Positions 9,400 through 18,730 are shown, counted from the stretch's first letter. The stretch: DNA of 64,000 nucleotides from Mixta sp. Marseille-Q2659 (GCF_940807255.1 NZ_CALNWY010000001.1:124001-188000), one strand, 5' to 3'. Numbers and translations: made by a program. Notes: generated from the sequence alone by a model not told the origin.

Positions 9400-9417
9400 C
9401 GTAAATTAATATTTACA
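9400..9417. promoter_or_regulatory. Strong TyrR box
   Basis: CGTAAATTAATATTTACA differs from the perfect palindrome TGTAAA-N6-TTTACA at one base. It lies 188 bases before aroF and 142 bases before the divergent acetyltransferase gene, so it could serve either promoter. Confidence 0.7.
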
Positions 9418-9558
9418 AAAGAATAAAACTCAACTTCTGAAAAACGTTAACCGGCCCCATGTCCCAGCCAGTAAAATAAGTAACAATACTATTTCCAACA
9501 ATCGCTTACTCTGCTCCAGTCGAGTCCGGCAGCCGGTAAAATACGTTACGGAGAAGAT

Positions 9559-10107
9559 ATGGACATTTATTTGCGCCCTATGCTGGTATCTGATGCGGTC
9601 GATTATGCGGCGGCCGTTAATGAAAGTTTATCCTCCTTACAACCGTGGATGGTCTGGGCGCATGAGGATTATCAACGGGAAGAAGCGGTAGACTGGTTTC
9701 GCTGGATCGATCGCCAGCGGGAAAAAGGCGAAGCAAATGAAATGGGGATCTTCGCAACTGCTGACGATCGTTTCCTTGGTGCCGCCGGCATCCGTTATGC
9801 GCAGAATCCCGCAGAACTGAGCGCTATTGGATACTGGGTACGGCAGAAAGAGCAGCGTAAAGGCGTGGCGCGCCAGGCGGTATTACAACTCGCTCACGAA
9901 GGCTTCCGTCGCCCCGCGATTAAAACCATTGAAATCCTGGCGGCGGAAAATAACTACGCCAGCCGCGCTGTTGCCCTGAGCAGCGGCGCGCATTTTATCG
10001 ACTTTCGTTATGGATTGATCGTGCTGGCTGAGGGGCCCGTTAACGCCGCGATTTATCATCTGCGGCGTGAAGATTTTATACCGGGAAATCCCTTAATTAA
10101 CCGATAG
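9559..10107 (+). CDS. GNAT-family N-acetyltransferase (RimJ/RimL-like)
   Basis: 182 residues of the GNAT superfamily, likely transferring acetyl from acetyl-CoA to an amino group. The N-terminus (YLRPMLVSDAVDYAAAV) and the acetyl-CoA segment (YWVRQKEQRKGVARQAV) resemble the RimL/RimJ ribosomal-protein acetyltransferases and related small-molecule enzymes. A GGAG site precedes the ATG at 9559. It is divergent from aroF and convergent with the effector candidate. The substrate is unknown. Confidence 0.85.
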   Translation: MDIYLRPMLVSDAVDYAAAVNESLSSLQPWMVWAHEDYQREEAVDWFRWIDRQREKGEANEMGIFATADDRFLGAAGIRYAQNPAELSAIGYWVRQKEQRKGVARQAVLQLAHEGFRRPAIKTIEILAAENNYASRAVALSSGAHFIDFRYGLIVLAEGPVNAAIYHLRREDFIPGNPLINR

Positions 10108-10243
10108 TGTCTTCCCTGACCGACGTAGACTGGTTTTAAGACCCTTACGAAACCTTTCCCTGCTCTTCCCTCTTTTTATCTGGCAGAGCAGGATGTTGCA
10201 TTAAGCAAACTTCTTGCGCCTGCCGCAGGCGTACTGCCCGTAC

Positions 10244-11875
10244 TTACGTATTCTTTAACGGCCACTCGCCCGACGCTTCCGCCACTTTTTGCTGCGCCTG
10301 AAGTGCGCTCAGCTCCTCGGGAGAACTGGCTCGACTGATGGCTGAATGAAAGCTTGCCTGGCTGCTGGCGCTTTTCGGACGTGCGATAAAAGCGCTGCCG
10401 GGACTGGCCTGAGAGGCATCGCCAGCGCGTGAAGAAGAAGCCACCGTCTGATTAGCTGGCTGCCTCAGTTTGCCAAGAGGAATGTTATCCGTATAGCCGG
10501 ACGGCGCCGCATCATCGACGGAGGCCGATTCTTCGCTCCGTCGCTCCAGCTCTGCAGCCACCGGATTGCCAGGGCGCGAGATCGTTGCCGCACTTTCTCC
10601 CGTATTTTCCTTACGTCTGGGGTTATTCATATCCAGCCTTGGATGATTATCAAAGAAGCTGTCTATTGCTTTTTCATTCGTATCGACGGGCTTCCCGGCA
10701 ATAGTTCCCGCTACCCCCTGTGCAGCATAGGCGGTCGCCGCCCCGACAAAGTTTACCAGTTGCTCTACCGCCTGCTGCGACGTAACGTTCTTTGTCGCGT
10801 CCTGCATGGCATGGCGAGTCATATTCCGTAAACTATTCACGCCCGCCAGACCAGCGCCAAGCGTCATGGTTTCTGCAACCATATTGCCGGAAAGAATGTT
10901 CATGCCGCCCTGGGTTAACTGACGCGGCGAGATTAGCCCCTGCGCAGCGGCAGCTAACCGTTTAGCGCCGCCTTTTAACATTTGCTCGCTGATGCTGGTT
11001 TCATCAAGCGCCTTGAACCTTTCTTTCCAGTCGGTACGCCCCAACAAAAACTCGGCGCCGTGCAGCGCATTATTTCGGTTCTGCACCACTCCGCTAAGGG
11101 CGCCTCCCGCCACGGTTAATGGCGTACTGGTTGCCGTATTAGCCGCGTACTGCTGCGTTTTCGACAGGCCAGCTACGCCGGTCGCAACCAGGCCGGTTAC
11201 CACGTTACGTGCGTTATATCCGGTTCCACCTAAAACCGCCTGCTTCATGTTATGGCCCAGTCCTTCACGGTGTTTAACCACTTGCTGCATGGCCGGCTCC
11301 AGCTTATCCATTTCCGCATCCATCCATTTAGTATCATGCTGGGCATTCGCCGAGACTTTATCCCAGAACGCTTTCAACACCATGGCGGAGCCCCCGCCAA
11401 TAGCGCCGTTAATCGCCTCGGCGGTCAACGTACCCTCAGCGAAACCAAAATAGCTGTTGGCTACCTTGGCCAGCTTATCGGCTGGAAAAGAAGAGGTCGC
11501 AAAGGCGACGGCTCCCAGCGCGCTCTTGGCTGCCTCAGTAATATCATCCATTTTATCCCCCTTCCCTAATACGCCGCGCGCGCTGTCCTGGTTATATCCC
11601 ATTTCATGCAGCCCGGTGGCGCGCGAATTAACCAACTCCTCCATACCTTCACCGGCAGTGAAATATTCCCTCATCAGATTTTTCAGCTCGGTAATGTTCT
11701 TCTGGCGCTGCGCATCTATGCCCGCCGCCGCTACGTTACCTGAATGCCCGGCGCCGCCAGCAGCGCTACTGCGCGCGCCTTGCGTCTGGCTATGGCCACC
11801 CGCGGCATCGGTCTGGTTATTGAGTGGTCGAGAGAAATTTTGCGCCGCAGGTTGACGCTGAATACCGTTAGTCAT
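10244..11875 (-). CDS. Candidate type III secreted effector or translocator
   Basis: 543 residues from the ATG at 11875 (MTNGIQRQPAA), preceded by GGAG; a longer TTG start at 11905 is unlikely. I do not recognise the family with certainty. The first 22 residues contain no Asp or Glu, and the first 55 or so are rich in Gln, Asn, Ser, Gly and Ala, as in type III secretion signals. The middle (about 110-400) is Ala/Gly-rich and helical, with weakly hydrophobic stretches such as NVVTGLVATGVAGL, reminiscent of HrpK/Hop-type proteins. The tail (about 430-530) is disordered and Ser-rich. No signal peptide or catalytic motif is seen. An hrp-box-like element lies upstream. No secretion apparatus or chaperone gene is in the window. 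Confidence 0.55.
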   Translation of the reverse strand: MTNGIQRQPAAQNFSRPLNNQTDAAGGHSQTQGARSSAAGGAGHSGNVAAAGIDAQRQKNITELKNLMREYFTAGEGMEELVNSRATGLHEMGYNQDSARGVLGKGDKMDDITEAAKSALGAVAFATSSFPADKLAKVANSYFGFAEGTLTAEAINGAIGGGSAMVLKAFWDKVSANAQHDTKWMDAEMDKLEPAMQQVVKHREGLGHNMKQAVLGGTGYNARNVVTGLVATGVAGLSKTQQYAANTATSTPLTVAGGALSGVVQNRNNALHGAEFLLGRTDWKERFKALDETSISEQMLKGGAKRLAAAAQGLISPRQLTQGGMNILSGNMVAETMTLGAGLAGVNSLRNMTRHAMQDATKNVTSQQAVEQLVNFVGAATAYAAQGVAGTIAGKPVDTNEKAIDSFFDNHPRLDMNNPRRKENTGESAATISRPGNPVAAELERRSEESASVDDAAPSGYTDNIPLGKLRQPANQTVASSSRAGDASQASPGSAFIARPKSASSQASFHSAISRASSPEELSALQAQQKVAEASGEWPLKNT

Positions 11876-12016
11876 GTTCGATAGACTCCAGTGTTGAATA
11901 AACAACGATCACGTAACGGAAAGGCATCCGCCACGTGCGACTGTCGAAGGCAGCAAGCCTTCACTCGTGTTTGCCTGGTGAAAAGAACATCAGTACAACT
12001 TACACACGATTCGCCT

Positions 12017-12044
12017 TATGTAGCCCGTAAGGAGAAGAGGTTCC
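12017..12044 (-). promoter_or_regulatory. hrp-box-like (HrpL sigma factor) promoter
   Basis: On the minus strand GGAACC (12044-12039) is followed after exactly 15 bases by CTACATA (12023-12017). The HrpL consensus is GGAACC-N15/16-CCACnnA, so one base differs. It lies about 140 bases before the effector candidate. A small hairpin GAAGGC/GCCTTC (11946-11962) lies in the predicted leader. Confidence 0.5.
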
Positions 12045-12129
12045 GGCATTTATGACATTTTTTATACAACTGTCGGCTGGCGCAGTTAATTCATGGGGAG
12101 GGAGGCTGAACGCCGTTTTGTTTTGGCAT

Positions 12130-12160
12130 AAAAAAAGGGCTGGCTTTACGCCAACCCCTT
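12130..12160 (-). terminator. Terminator of the rpsP-rimM-trmD-rplS operon
   Basis: Read on the minus strand: stem GGGTTGGC/GCCAGCCC with one mismatch and a 5-base loop, followed by a T-run. It begins about 40 bases after the rplS stop. Confidence 0.88.
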
Positions 12161-12198
12161 TATTGCTATTAACTTTTAGATGTCGCTTGCGCGAATAC

Positions 12199-12588
<390 letters not shown>

Positions 12589-13353
12589 CTAGCCTTCCGC
12601 ATCATCGTTTTGTTGCGCATTGAATTCCCGTTGGAACTCGCTTAGCAACTTTGCTTGCTCTTCAGTCAGAGCCAGGTTTTCCAGAAGTTCAGGTCTTCTA
12701 AGCCAGGTACGGCCAAGCGACTGTTTCAGGCGCCAGCGGCGAATTTCAGCATGGTTGCCCGACAGCAATACTGACGGAACCTCCAGCCCTTCCAACACTT
12801 CAGGACGGGTATAGTGAGGACAGTCCAGCAACCCTTCGGAAAACGAATCTTCCTCGGCTGACGCCTGCTTGCCCAGTACGCCAGGTATAAACCGGGCGAC
12901 GGAATCAATCAACGTCATTGCTGGCAGCTCACCGCCGCTGAGAACGTAATCCCCAATCGACCATTCTTCATCGATTTCAGTCTGGATCACGCGCTCATCG
13001 ATCCCTTCGTAGCGACCGCATACCAGAATTAATTTCTGCTGCGTCGCCAGTTCGCAAACTCCATCTTGATCGAGTTTGCGCCCCTGAGGTGACAGATAAA
13101 TCACCTTAGCGCCCTCTCCCGCCGCTGCTTTCGCTGCGTGGATGGCATCCCGCAAGGGTTGTACCATCATCAGCATTCCCGGACCGCCGCCGTAGGGACG
13201 ATCGTCCACGGTGCGATGCCGGTCGTGCGTGAAGTCACGAGGACTCCAGCTCTGAACGCTGAGCAGGCCATTTTTTACTGCCCGGCCAGTTACCCCGTAA
13301 TCGGTAATTGCACGAAACATCTCTGGAAACAGGCTAATAACACCAATCCACAT
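12589..13353 (-). CDS. trmD: tRNA (guanine37-N1)-methyltransferase TrmD
   Basis: 254 residues from the ATG at 13353 ([13 protein letters not shown]), which matches the family start; an in-frame TTG further upstream overlaps the end of rimM. It is an SPOUT knot methyltransferase that makes m1G37 next to the anticodon and prevents frameshifting. Motifs include [25 protein letters not shown] and the knot loop [11 protein letters not shown]. It is the third gene of the operon. Confidence 0.97.
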   Translation of the reverse strand: MWIGVISLFPEMFRAITDYGVTGRAVKNGLLSVQSWSPRDFTHDRHRTVDDRPYGGGPGMLMMVQPLRDAIHAAKAAAGEGAKVIYLSPQGRKLDQDGVCELATQQKLILVCGRYEGIDERVIQTEIDEEWSIGDYVLSGGELPAMTLIDSVARFIPGVLGKQASAEEDSFSEGLLDCPHYTRPEVLEGLEVPSVLLSGNHAEIRRWRLKQSLGRTWLRRPELLENLALTEEQAKLLSEFQREFNAQQNDDAEG

Positions 13354-13388
13354 AGAGTTCGCCGTTGGATTACCGTTTTGTTCGGAGG

Positions 13389-13937
13389 TCAAAAACCAGG
13401 ATCCCAATCTACTTCAATGGTGCCGGTAGTGAGATCGACTTTCTTGATAACCTGTTCATCAAGAAACGGAATTAACCGCTCTTTCACACCGAACGCATCT
13501 TTCAGGTTTGCCTTAACGACCAGTACGTCGTTTGAACCGGTTTCCATCAAATCAATGACTTTACCCATTTCATAGCCGTCAGTAGTAACTACCTTGCAAC
13601 CCATCAGGTCTTTCCAGTAGTAATCACCCTCTTCCAGCTCCGGCAACTGCGCGGAGTCGACTAAAATTTCACAGTTAGTCAACTGAGCCGCCGCATCACG
13701 ATCATCAATGCCTTTGACTTTGATGATGATGTCCTGATTGTGGTGCTTCCAGCTTTCCAGCTCAATCTGCTGCCATTTACCGGCGCGTTGAATGAACCAG
13801 GGCTGGTAGTCAAAGATGCTGTCGGCATCTTCGGTGGAAGAAAACACTTTGAGCCAACCACGAATGCCGTAGGCCGCTCCCATTTTCCCCAGCGTGACGG
13901 GATTAACGGGAGGCTGTGTGGCGAGTTGTTTGCTCAT
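13389..13937 (-). CDS. rimM: 16S rRNA processing / ribosome maturation factor RimM
   Basis: 182 residues from the ATG at 13937 ([10 protein letters not shown]), the same length as in E. coli; a GTG 9 bases upstream is less likely. RimM binds S19 and assists maturation of the 30S head. The N-terminal RimM domain (about 10-95) with [20 protein letters not shown] is followed by a PRC-barrel domain (about 100-175) with YYWKDLMGC. Confidence 0.97.
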   Translation of the reverse strand: MSKQLATQPPVNPVTLGKMGAAYGIRGWLKVFSSTEDADSIFDYQPWFIQRAGKWQQIELESWKHHNQDIIIKVKGIDDRDAAAQLTNCEILVDSAQLPELEEGDYYWKDLMGCKVVTTDGYEMGKVIDLMETGSNDVLVVKANLKDAFGVKERLIPFLDEQVIKKVDLTTGTIEVDWDPGF

Positions 13938-13955
13938 GCTAACCACCGTGACAGA

Positions 13956-14204
13956 TTAAGCTGCTTTTTTAGCTTCTTTGATCAGCGCGTTAACGCGATC
14001 GGACAGCGTTGCACCCTGGCCAACCCAGTGTTCAATACGATCCAGGTCCAGACGCAGCGCTTCAGCCTGACCAGATGCGATCGGGTTGAAGAAGCCTACA
14101 CGCTCAATGAAACGACCATTGCGTGCGTTACGGCTGTCAGTAACGACAACCTGATAGAACGGACGCTTTTTCGCGCCGTGACGTGCCAAACGAATTGTTA
14201 CCAT
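13956..14204 (-). CDS. rpsP: 30S ribosomal protein S16
   Basis: 82 residues from the ATG at 14204 ([17 protein letters not shown]), with an AAGAGGA ribosome site. It is a 30S assembly protein and the first gene of the rpsP-rimM-trmD-rplS operon. The typical S16 segments [12 protein letters not shown] and RVGFFNP are present. The in-frame extension upstream runs through the leader hairpin and is not coding. Confidence 0.97.
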   Translation of the reverse strand: MVTIRLARHGAKKRPFYQVVVTDSRNARNGRFIERVGFFNPIASGQAEALRLDLDRIEHWVGQGATLSDRVNALIKEAKKAA

Positions 14205-14220
14205 AACATCCTCTTCAGTT

Positions 14221-14259
14221 AATAAAACAACCGGGCCCCATCGAGGAACGGGGCCCGGG
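14221..14259 (-). promoter_or_regulatory. GC-rich leader hairpin before rpsP
   Basis: CCGGGCCCC (14231-14239) pairs perfectly with GGGGCCCGG (14250-14258) around a 10-base loop; read on the minus strand it is followed by TTGTTTTATTAA. It lies between the predicted rpsP promoter and the rpsP start, so it would act as a leader attenuator as well as a terminator for readthrough from the upstream minus-strand gene ffh. Confidence 0.7.
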
Positions 14260-14280
14260 TGTCGTATAAAAAGCCCGAAA

Positions 14281-14308
14281 ATTTTACTCATTTTGGCGCA
14301 AAAAGCAA
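14281..14308 (-). promoter_or_regulatory. Predicted promoter of the rpsP operon
   Basis: Minus strand: -35 TTGCTT (14308-14303), 16-base spacer, -10 TAAAAT (14286-14281). Transcription would start near 14274, giving a leader of about 70 bases that contains the GC-rich hairpin. Confidence 0.55.
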
Positions 14309-14349
14309 TCTAAACTGAGCAACCCTTCGGGACTTTACAATGAAACAGC

Positions 14350-15711
14350 TTAACGCCCCGGAAAGCCCGGCGGCATCATGCCCTTCATTCCGCGCAGCAT
14401 TTTCGCCATACCGCCCTTTTTCATCTTTTTCATCATGCGCTGCATATCGTCAAACTGCTTCAGCATGCGGTTGACATCCTGCACCTGCATCCCGGAACCG
14501 GCAGCGATACGACGTTTGCGTGAACCTTTGATAATCTCAGGTTTTTCACGCTCCTTGCGCGTCATGGAGTTAATCATCGCCTCCATGCGCACCAGCACTT
14601 TGTCATCCATCTGCGACTTAACGTTGTCGGGCAGCTGGCCCATGCCGGGGAGCTTGCCCATCAGGCTGGCCATGCCGCCCATATTGCGCATCTGCTTCAG
14701 CTGTTCCAGGAAGTCGTTCAGGTCGAAACCGTCGCCTTTCTTCAGCTTATTAGCCAGCTTTTCAGCCTGCGCGCGGTCAACCTTACTTTCTATATCCTCG
14801 ATCAGCGACAGCACGTCGCCCATGCCAAGAATACGTGAGGCAAGACGATCGGGATAAAACGGCTCCAGCGCCTCGGTTTTCTCGCCGACGCCCATAAACT
14901 TAATCGGCTTGCCGGTGATATGACGAATGGACAGCGCGGCGCCGCCACGAGCATCGCCGTCGACTTTAGTCAGGATCACGCCGGTTAACGGCAGCGCCTC
15001 GTTAAAGGCTTTCGCGGTATTCGCCGCATCCTGACCAGTCATGGCATCGACCACAAACAGGGTTTCCACCGGATTAATCGCGGCGTGTACCTGTTTGATT
15101 TCGTCCATCATCGCTTCATCCACATGCAGACGACCGGCGGTATCCACCAGCAGCACATCGTAGAATTTTAGCTTTGCTTCTTTTAGCGCGTTGTTGACGA
15201 TATCAACCGGTTTTTGACTCAGATCGGATGGACAGAAATCAACGCCAACCTGCTGCGCCAGCGTTTCCAGCTGTTTAATCGCCGCCGGGCGATAAACGTC
15301 GGCAGAAACAACCAGCACTTTTTTCTTGTGCTTTTCACGCAGGAACTTACCCAGCTTACCGACGCTGGTGGTTTTACCGGCGCCCTGCAAGCCCGCCATC
15401 AGCACCACGGCTGGCGGCTGCGCGGCCAGGTTAAGCGCATGGTTTTCTGAACCCATCGCTTCAACCAGCTCATTACGCACGATCTTGATAAACTCCTGAC
15501 CTGGCGTCAGGCTCTTATTAACTTCGTGCCCTACCGCGCGCTCTTTTACGCGGTTAATAAATTCACGGACCACCGGCAGCGCAACGTCCGCTTCCAGCAG
15601 CGCCATCCGCACTTCGCGCAGGGTTTCTTTGACGTTCTCTTCGGTCAGCCTTCCGCGGCCGCTGATATTTCGCAGGGTTTGCGACAATCGATCGGTTAAA
15701 TTATCAAACAT
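14350..15711 (-). CDS. ffh: Signal recognition particle protein Ffh
   Basis: 453 residues from the ATG at 15711 (MFDNLTDRLS), the same length as in E. coli; the longer in-frame reading is not supported. It has the NG GTPase domains (about 1-295) with P-loop GLQGAGKT, DTAGR and TKVDGDARGG, and the methionine-rich M domain (about 300-453) that binds 4.5S RNA and signal sequences. It delivers nascent membrane proteins to FtsY. Confidence 0.98.
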   Translation of the reverse strand: MFDNLTDRLSQTLRNISGRGRLTEENVKETLREVRMALLEADVALPVVREFINRVKERAVGHEVNKSLTPGQEFIKIVRNELVEAMGSENHALNLAAQPPAVVLMAGLQGAGKTTSVGKLGKFLREKHKKKVLVVSADVYRPAAIKQLETLAQQVGVDFCPSDLSQKPVDIVNNALKEAKLKFYDVLLVDTAGRLHVDEAMMDEIKQVHAAINPVETLFVVDAMTGQDAANTAKAFNEALPLTGVILTKVDGDARGGAALSIRHITGKPIKFMGVGEKTEALEPFYPDRLASRILGMGDVLSLIEDIESKVDRAQAEKLANKLKKGDGFDLNDFLEQLKQMRNMGGMASLMGKLPGMGQLPDNVKSQMDDKVLVRMEAMINSMTRKEREKPEIIKGSRKRRIAAGSGMQVQDVNRMLKQFDDMQRMMKKMKKGGMAKMLRGMKGMMPPGFPGR

Positions 15712-15810
15712 TGTCTCTCGCTCAACATAATACAGAGCCGCCTGGGCGACACAATGCGGCGGATTATAACACGAAGCCTTACCGATCTCTGCAATCGACA
15801 ATGAGAACGT

Positions 15811-15839
15811 TTGGAGCAAACTCTGGCTGGCGCTATACT
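15811..15839 (+). promoter_or_regulatory. Predicted promoter of ypjD-corB
   Basis: -35 like TTGGAG (15811-15816), 17-base spacer, -10 TATACT (15834-15839). It lies 39 bases before the ypjD start, in the ffh/ypjD divergent gap. Confidence 0.6.
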
Positions 15840-15877
15840 GCGTTTTTCTTCATCTTTCCGGTATTTGACCACACTCT

Positions 15878-16666
15878 ATGTCTGCTTTTGCGATTCTGGC
15901 GCTCTTTGCCTACTCATTTAGCCTTGCCCTGATTATTCCCAGCCTGCTGCGGAATAACGGCGCCTGGCGACGAATGGCCGTGCTTTCGGCAACGCTGGCG
16001 CTGGCGGCTCATGCGGTTGCGTTACAGCAGCGCATTTTCGTCAATGGCGCACAAAATCTTAGCCTGCTAAACATTGCATCGCTGGTCAGCCTGCTGATTT
16101 GCATTATTATGACTATTGTCGCGTCGCGTAATCGCGGCTGGCTGCTGCTGCCGATTGTTTACAGCTTTGCGCTGATTAATCTCGCCTTCGCGACCTTTGT
16201 GCCGAATGCGTTTATTACGCATCTGGAAACGACGCCCGGCATGATGATTCATATTGGACTGGCGCTTTTTGCCTACGCCACGTTGATTATCGCCGCGCTA
16301 TACGCGCTGCAACTGGCCTGGATAGATTACCAACTGAAAAATAAGCGTCTCGCCTTCAGCAACGATATCCCCCCGTTGATGACGATTGAACGCAAAATGT
16401 TTCATATTACTCAGGTTGGCGTCGTGCTGCTGACGCTGGTTCTCTGCACCGGCCTGTTTTATATGAAGAATCTGTTTTCGCCGGAGAATGTCGATAAGGC
16501 AGTGCTGTCGATTTTGGCCTGGTTTGTTTATATCGTTTTGCTCTGGGGACACTATCATGAAGGCTGGCGTGGACGCCGCGTCGTTTGGTTTAACTGCGGC
16601 GGCGCGCTGCTGTTGACCATGTCTTACTTCGGCAGTCGCGTTTTACAGCATCTGCTTACCCACTGA
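15878..16666 (+). CDS. ypjD: CcsA/ResC-like inner membrane protein YpjD
   Basis: 262 residues and about eight hydrophobic membrane helices, colinear with E. coli YpjD. It belongs to the cytochrome c assembly protein (CcsA/CcmC/HemX) superfamily. The conserved WGHYHEGWRGRR near the C-terminus is the region related to the heme-handling WWD-type area, and HITQVGVVLL is also conserved. The exact role is unknown. corB starts 20 bases downstream. Confidence 0.93.
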   Translation: MSAFAILALFAYSFSLALIIPSLLRNNGAWRRMAVLSATLALAAHAVALQQRIFVNGAQNLSLLNIASLVSLLICIIMTIVASRNRGWLLLPIVYSFALINLAFATFVPNAFITHLETTPGMMIHIGLALFAYATLIIAALYALQLAWIDYQLKNKRLAFSNDIPPLMTIERKMFHITQVGVVLLTLVLCTGLFYMKNLFSPENVDKAVLSILAWFVYIVLLWGHYHEGWRGRRVVWFNCGGALLLTMSYFGSRVLQHLLTH

Positions 16667-16686
16667 TTGACCACAAGGATTTCGCG

Positions 16687-17973
16687 TTGGAACACGTTTC
16701 AACCACCACTCTGATTATTACGCTGATTGTGATGATTCTGGTCTCGGCTTACTTTTCCGGTTCCGAGACCGGCATGATGACACTTAACCGTTACCGGCTG
16801 CGGCACAGAGCCAAAAACGGCAACCGCAGCGCCCGTCGCGTTGAAAAACTGCTGCGCCGTCCCGATCGCCTGATAAGCCTGGTGCTGATCGGCAATAACC
16901 TGGTGAATATTCTCGCCTCGTCGCTGGCGACGATTCTGGGCATGCGTTTATACGGCAATGCCGGCGTGGCTATTGCGACCGGCGTGCTGACATTTGCCGT
17001 CCTGGTTTTTGCCGAAGTCCTGCCAAAAACCATTGCCGCGCTCTACCCGGAAAAAGTTGCCTATCCCAGCAGCCTGCTGCTGGGCCCGCTGCAAATTATC
17101 ATGATGCCGCTGGTATGGCTGTTGAACACTATTACTCGCCTGCTGATGCGTATGGTCGGCATCAAATCTGACGGCTCCATCAGCTCGGCGCTAAATAAAG
17201 ATGAGTTGCGCACGCTGGTTTACGAATCACGTTCGCAGATCTCCCGCCGCCATCAGGAAATGCTGTTGTCGGTGCTGGATTTAGAGAAAGTTAATGTTGA
17301 TGACATTATGGTTCCGCGTAATGAGATCGTTGGCATCAATATCAACGATGACTGGAAATCGATTGAACGTCAGGTTTCGCATTCTCCGCATGGCCGTATC
17401 GTCCTGTACCGGGATTCACTGGACGATGCCGTAGCCATGCTGCGTGTACGTGAGGCCTGGCGCATGATGACCGAGAAGAAAGAGTTCACGAAAGAGAACC
17501 TGCTGCGCGCCGCGGACGAGATCTACTATGTGCCGGAAGGGACGCCGCTTAACATGCAGCTGGTTAAATTCCAGCGCAACAAGAAAAAGGTCGGACTGGT
17601 GGTAGATGAGTACGGCGATATTAAAGGGCTGGTCACTATCGAAGATATTCTTGAAGAGATCGTCGGGGATTTTACCACCTCAATGTCGCCTTCGCTGGCT
17701 GAAGAGGTGATGCCGCAAAGCAATGGTTCGGTATTGATTGAAGGCAGCGCAAACGTGCGGGAAATTAACAAAGCCTTTAACTGGCATTTGCCTCAGGAAG
17801 AAGCGCGCACGATTAACGGAATGCTGCTGGAAGAACTTGAAGAGATTCCATTGCCGGGTACCCGAATTCAGATAGAAGACTATGACGTCGATATTCTGGA
17901 CGTGCAGGATAACAGGGTGAAGCAGGTCAGAGTGACGCCGCAACAGCCGCTGAAAGCCAGCGTGGGATCGTAA
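16687..17973 (+). CDS. corB: CNNM/CorB-type membrane protein YfjD
   Basis: 428 residues from a TTG start at 16687 (MEHVSTTTL), with AAGGA 7 bases upstream; the E. coli homologue has the same length and N-terminus. It has a DUF21/CNNM transmembrane domain (about 1-190) with SGSETGMMTLNRYRLRH, a CBS pair (about 200-340) and a C-terminal CorC/HlyC domain. The family is tied to Mg2+/Co2+ transport or efflux. It forms an operon with ypjD and ends at a bidirectional terminator. Confidence 0.93.
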   Translation: MEHVSTTTLIITLIVMILVSAYFSGSETGMMTLNRYRLRHRAKNGNRSARRVEKLLRRPDRLISLVLIGNNLVNILASSLATILGMRLYGNAGVAIATGVLTFAVLVFAEVLPKTIAALYPEKVAYPSSLLLGPLQIIMMPLVWLLNTITRLLMRMVGIKSDGSISSALNKDELRTLVYESRSQISRRHQEMLLSVLDLEKVNVDDIMVPRNEIVGININDDWKSIERQVSHSPHGRIVLYRDSLDDAVAMLRVREAWRMMTEKKEFTKENLLRAADEIYYVPEGTPLNMQLVKFQRNKKKVGLVVDEYGDIKGLVTIEDILEEIVGDFTTSMSPSLAEEVMPQSNGSVLIEGSANVREINKAFNWHLPQEEARTINGMLLEELEEIPLPGTRIQIEDYDVDILDVQDNRVKQVRVTPQQPLKASVGS

Positions 17974-18023
17974 GCCAGCCTGAAGACGCGCGACGCTACC
18001 GCCAAAGAGAATAATCCAGACAT

Positions 18024-18052
18024 AAAAAGGGTCGCCGATGCGACCCTTTTTT
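18024..18052. terminator. Bidirectional terminator between corB and luxS
   Basis: AAAAAGGGTCGC-CGAT-GCGACCCTTTTTT: a perfect stem with A and T runs on both sides, serving the two convergent genes. Confidence 0.93.
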
Positions 18053-18063
18053 GTCCGTGCCAA

Positions 18064-18582
18064 TCAGTGAATTTCCAGCTCTTTCAGTTTATCTTTCGGC
18101 AGCGCCAGCTCTTCGTTATGGTTAACGCGCACGTCATGCTCCAGGATGTGACGCGCGATATCTTTCGCCTCATCCAGTGAGTGCATCTGGTAAGTGCCGC
18201 ACTGATATTCATTGAGTTCCGGGATCTGGTTCTGATCGTTGACCTTCAGAACATCATTCATTGCCGCTTTCCAGGCGTCAGCAACGCGCTGCTCAGCCGG
18301 CGTGCCAATCAGGCTCATATAAAAACCGGTACGGCAGCCCATGGGTGAAATATCGATAATTTCCACGCCGTCACCGTTCAGATGGTTACGCATAAAACCT
18401 GCAAACAGGTGTTCCAGCGTGTGTATACCGCGCTCTGGCATCACTTCTTTATTTGGCACGCAGAAACGCAGGTCAAATACAGTGATGGTATCGCCATGAG
18501 GAGTGTTCATGGTTTTCGCTACGCGAACTGCCGGTGCGGCCATACGCATATGATCGACGGTAAAACTGTCCAGTAATGGCAT
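18064..18582 (-). CDS. luxS: S-ribosylhomocysteine lyase LuxS
   Basis: 172 residues. It cleaves S-ribosylhomocysteine to homocysteine and DPD, the precursor of autoinducer-2. The metal ligands His54 and His58 ([12 protein letters not shown]) and Cys128 ([10 protein letters not shown]) are visible, as is the catalytic Cys83 in PMGCRTG. It is transcribed alone and is convergent with corB. MicA is encoded on the opposite strand just upstream. Confidence 0.97.
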   Translation of the reverse strand: MPLLDSFTVDHMRMAAPAVRVAKTMNTPHGDTITVFDLRFCVPNKEVMPERGIHTLEHLFAGFMRNHLNGDGVEIIDISPMGCRTGFYMSLIGTPAEQRVADAWKAAMNDVLKVNDQNQIPELNEYQCGTYQMHSLDEAKDIARHILEHDVRVNHNEELALPKDKLKELEIH

Positions 18583-18618
18583 ATCGTTACCTCAGCTAAA
18601 AATTTTTTTGTGAACGAT

Positions 18619-18646
18619 GAAACTTTTCGGTTCGCCGTGCGTCTGA
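18619..18646 (+). promoter_or_regulatory. Sigma-E promoter of micA
   Basis: GAAACTT (18619-18625), 15-base spacer, GTCTGA (18641-18646). It fits the sigma-E pattern GGAACTT-N15/16-GTCnnA and is placed to start transcription at the MicA 5' end at 18653. Confidence 0.82.
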
Positions 18647-18652
18647 ATAAGT

Positions 18653-18725
18653 GAAAGACGCGCATTTGTTATCATCATCCCTGACAACAGAGATGTTAAT
18701 TTGGCCACAGTGATGTGGCCTTTTT
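18653..18725 (+). ncRNA. micA: Small RNA MicA (SraD)
   Basis: About 73 bases starting GAAAGACGCGCATTTGTTAT, the same 5' end as E. coli MicA, in the same luxS-gshA gap and orientation. The 5' region is the known seed pairing with ompA mRNA. The 3' end is the terminator GGCCACAGTGATGTGGCC plus T-run. The middle stem (CATCCCTGACAACAGAGATG) differs slightly from E. coli. It is an Hfq-dependent repressor of outer membrane protein synthesis under envelope stress. Confidence 0.95.
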
Positions 18726-18730
18726 CTTTT

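Noticed and set aside
10244-11875. Naming the effector candidate as a specific Hop or Eop family
   Set aside because: I see general similarity of composition only; no diagnostic motif allows a family name without a database search.
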